Under the pieces are notes generated by a model that searched no databases, was not told the origin of the DNA, and worked only from the letters and a program-made list of their open reading frames with translations. DNA of 8,286 nt from Chloroflexota bacterium (GTDB taxonomy: Bacteria; Chloroflexota; Limnocylindria; QHBO01), in contig VBGQ01000138.1 in NCBI GenBank assembly GCA_005882055.1, forward strand, positions 1 through 8,286. Reading direction: 5' to 3'. Shown here in pieces: positions 6,470-8,286 of the stretch (the stretch's first letter is position 1; every line of letters begins with the position of its first letter). The position numbers and the translations under genes are program-made.

Positions 6470-8286
6470 AAAGCAGGCGCCGAGCCGACACCGGTCTGGG
6501 GCGCGACACCCTCCGGGACCTCGGTCTCCAGGGCATAGGCGATGACGTCCTGGATCTCCATCCTGGCTCCCTCGTCCCACGCGGCCCGCAGCTCGGGGCG
6601 ATCCCGAAGCGCGCTCGGGTCGTAGCCGATGATCGTGCGGTTCAGCGGGTTCAGACCCGCTCCGGTGAGGCGCTCCAGGTTGTCGACCGCACCGGAGATA
6701 CGCGCGGCTCGTTCGAGGTCGCCCATCGCCATGCAGAGCGCCGCGAAGGCGTCGAGGACGAGCGTGTAGCCGGAGACGTCACCGGCGTCGACGAAGATCC
6801 GGAGCGCCTCGGCGAGCCGCTCGCGCGCGATCTGCAGGCCCCCCTCGGCAACGTCGATCTCCCCGAGGTCGTACAGCGACCAGGCAAGCATGAACTGGTC
6901 GCCCAGCTCGCGGAAGAGGGGCACCGCTGCCTCACCATGAAGCCGCGCCGTCTCGAATTGCCGGTCCCGCCAGCCGACGGTCAGGTAGGCCCACTCGGCC
7001 TTGGCAACCCCCGCGCGGTCGCCAAGGTCCTTGAAGATCCGCATGGCCTCGGCGATCAGCTCCAGCGACTCGTCACCGGATCCCGGGGGCTTGTCGAAGC
7101 CATAGAAGCCGACCGGGAAGGAGAGGTTGTAGTACGCCTCGGCGAGCAGCCCCAGATCGCCGATCTCCTTGCGAAGCTCGAGGCACGCGCGGTAGGCCGC
7201 AATGCAGGCGGGGAAGTCCCCCATCCACCAGTTCAGGCCCCCGAGCGCCTCCAGCGCGTCGGCATGCTCCAGGGAATGATCTGCGACGCCCGGCAGGTCG
7301 AGCGCGCGCTTGGTGCGCTGGTTTCCCTCGACGAGGTACCCGCGCATCTGCCAGAAGCGCCACAGCCCTGCCACCAGCCGCAGCGCAATCAGCGTCTCGG
7401 CGTTCTCCGTGGCCCAGTCGATGGCGTCACGGATGTTGTCGTGGTCTTCCTCGAGCCAGTCCAGCCACTTGCGCTTGTCGTCGCCGAGCAGGTTGGGCGC
7501 CGCCTGCGACACGAGTCCGGCGAAGTGCTCGGCATGCCTGCGGTGCAGCTCGTCCGCGCGACCGCTCTCCGCGAGGCGTTCCAGTGCGTATTCGCGGATG
7601 GTGCCGAGCATCAGGAAGCGGGGCTCGCCATCGCCCGCCGGCACCTGGCGCAGCAGGCTCTTCTCGACGAGCGAACTGAGGCCATCGAGCAGGTCGATGT
7701 GCAGCTCGTCCCCCGGGCACACCTTCTCGATGGCGTCCAATCGGGCGCCGCGCAGGAAGACGGAGAGGCGCCGGAAGAGCGCCCGCTCGTCATCGGTCAG
7801 CAGCTCGTAGCTCCAGTCGATCGCTCCGCGCAGCGTCTGCTGCCGCTCCGGGCGATCGCGGCCGCCGCCGGAGAGAAGATTCAGCCGGTCGCCCAGGCGC
7901 GCCAGCATCGCCTGGGGAGCGAGGACGTTGACCCGCGCCGCGGCCAGCTCGATCGCCAGGGGGAGGCCGTCCAGCCGCGCGCTGATCTCCGCAACGGCGG
8001 GCGCGTTCTCGTTGGTGACGCTGAAGTCCGGCTTGACTGCCATCGCCCGCTCGATGAACAGGGCGACCGATTCGTACTGCGTCAGCGACTCGACCGAGTC
8101 GTGACGCCGCGGATCGGGTGTGGCCAGCGGCGGGACCGGGTACTCACGCTCGCCGTAGATCCGCAGGGCGCTGCGGCTGGTGGCGAGGACGCTCAGACCG
8201 GGCGCCGCGCCCAGCAGCTCAGCAATCTTCGGGGACGAGTCGCTCACCTGCTCGAAGTTGTCGAGGATCAGGAGGATGCGACGTTC
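6466..8286 (-). CDS. STAND-type ATPase with TPR-like repeats, AfsR/LuxR-like regulator family (partial, N-terminus beyond right edge)
   Basis: The minus frame is open to the right edge and gives 606 C-terminal residues. It begins ERRILLILDNFEQV, the Walker B segment of the NB-ARC-like ATPase, followed by VLATSRSALRIYGEREYPVPPL (sensor region, TSR at 36-38). Next come GLPLAIELAAAR (107-118) and RQQTLRGAIDWSYELL (148-163), the winged-helix part of such proteins. From about residue 260 on it is helical, with TPR-like pairs such as ALEALGGLNWWMGDFPACIA and AWSLYDLGEIDVAEGG. It ends with the RAARISGAVDNLERLTG segment common in these proteins. Family members sense signals through the repeats and act as transcriptional regulators, or carry nucleotide cyclase or kinase N-termini. 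The Walker A and effector domain lie outside the window, so the output is unknown. The GTG at 8247 is an internal valine codon, not the start. Confidence 0.88.
   Translation of the reverse strand, partial: ERRILLILDNFEQVSDSSPKIAELLGAAPGLSVLATSRSALRIYGEREYPVPPLATPDPRRHDSVESLTQYESVALFIERAMAVKPDFSVTNENAPAVAEISARLDGLPLAIELAAARVNVLAPQAMLARLGDRLNLLSGGGRDRPERQQTLRGAIDWSYELLTDDERALFRRLSVFLRGARLDAIEKVCPGDELHIDLLDGLSSLVEKSLLRQVPAGDGEPRFLMLGTIREYALERLAESGRADELHRRHAEHFAGLVSQAAPNLLGDDKRKWLDWLEEDHDNIRDAIDWATENAETLIALRLVAGLWRFWQMRGYLVEGNQRTKRALDLPGVADHSLEHADALEALGGLNWWMGDFPACIAAYRACLELRKEIGDLGLLAEAYYNLSFPVGFYGFDKPPGSGDESLELIAEAMRIFKDLGDRAGVAKAEWAYLTVGWRDRQFETARLHGEAAVPLFRELGDQFMLAWSLYDLGEIDVAEGGLQIARERLAEALRIFVDAGDVSGYTLVLDAFAALCMAMGDLERAARISGAVDNLERLTGAGLNPLNRTIIGYDPSALRDRPELRAAWDEGARMEIQDVIAYALETEVPEGVAPQTGVGSAPAF

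Noticed and set aside
8245..8247. GTG as start codon of the minus-strand regulator
   Set aside because: The frame stays open to the edge and the upstream residues RRILLILDNFEQ are the conserved Walker B segment, so the gene is partial at the right edge.

Overview
The window is high-GC bacterial chromosomal DNA (roughly two thirds G+C by eye), densely packed and with short intergenic gaps. There are no RNA genes, insertion sequences or CRISPR arrays. The gene set, codon bias and a possible mix of leaderless and Shine-Dalgarno-led genes would suit a high-GC Chloroflexota (Limnocylindria-like) lineage. An actinobacterium is also possible, so the taxonomic guess is weak.

Layout: (1) 1-527, minus strand, is the N-terminal 175 codons of a proton-translocating NAD(P)+ transhydrogenase alpha subunit (pntA), which runs off the left edge. 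(2) 528-667 is a divergent intergenic region holding a perfect 9-bp inverted repeat and plausible promoter elements for both directions. (3) 668-2930, plus strand, is a NatA-type ABC ATPase followed by its ABC-2 permease with an ATGA stop/start overlap. The permease is broken: about 30 residues are missing and the frame is shifted near 2692-2699. (4) 2930-3490 is a macro-domain (ADP-ribose-binding) gene that begins inside the permease stop codon. It carries an in-frame TAG exactly within its NAAN-x-x-L-R-GGGG signature. (5) 3515-4678 is an intact FAD-dependent DAO-family oxidoreductase with a strong Shine-Dalgarno sequence. (6) 4698-6469 is a second, intact ABC exporter pair (ATPase plus permease, again joined by ATGA). 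(7) 6466-8286, minus strand, is the C-terminal 606 residues of a large STAND ATPase/TPR protein of the AfsR/LuxR-like regulator type. It converges on the permease so tightly that the two stop codons share the palindrome CTAG.

The plus-strand genes form one compact block of two exporter modules separated by a macro gene and an oxidoreductase. Both ATPase genes have the same hexamer TAGGCT 7-8 nt before their start codons, which fits two separate promoters making leaderless or near-leaderless transcripts. The most notable point is that the two lesions, about 330 bp apart, disable two adjacent genes while all flanking genes look intact. This is either a local patch of gene decay or a local patch of sequence/assembly error. 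I found no clear evidence of an undescribed multi-gene system.
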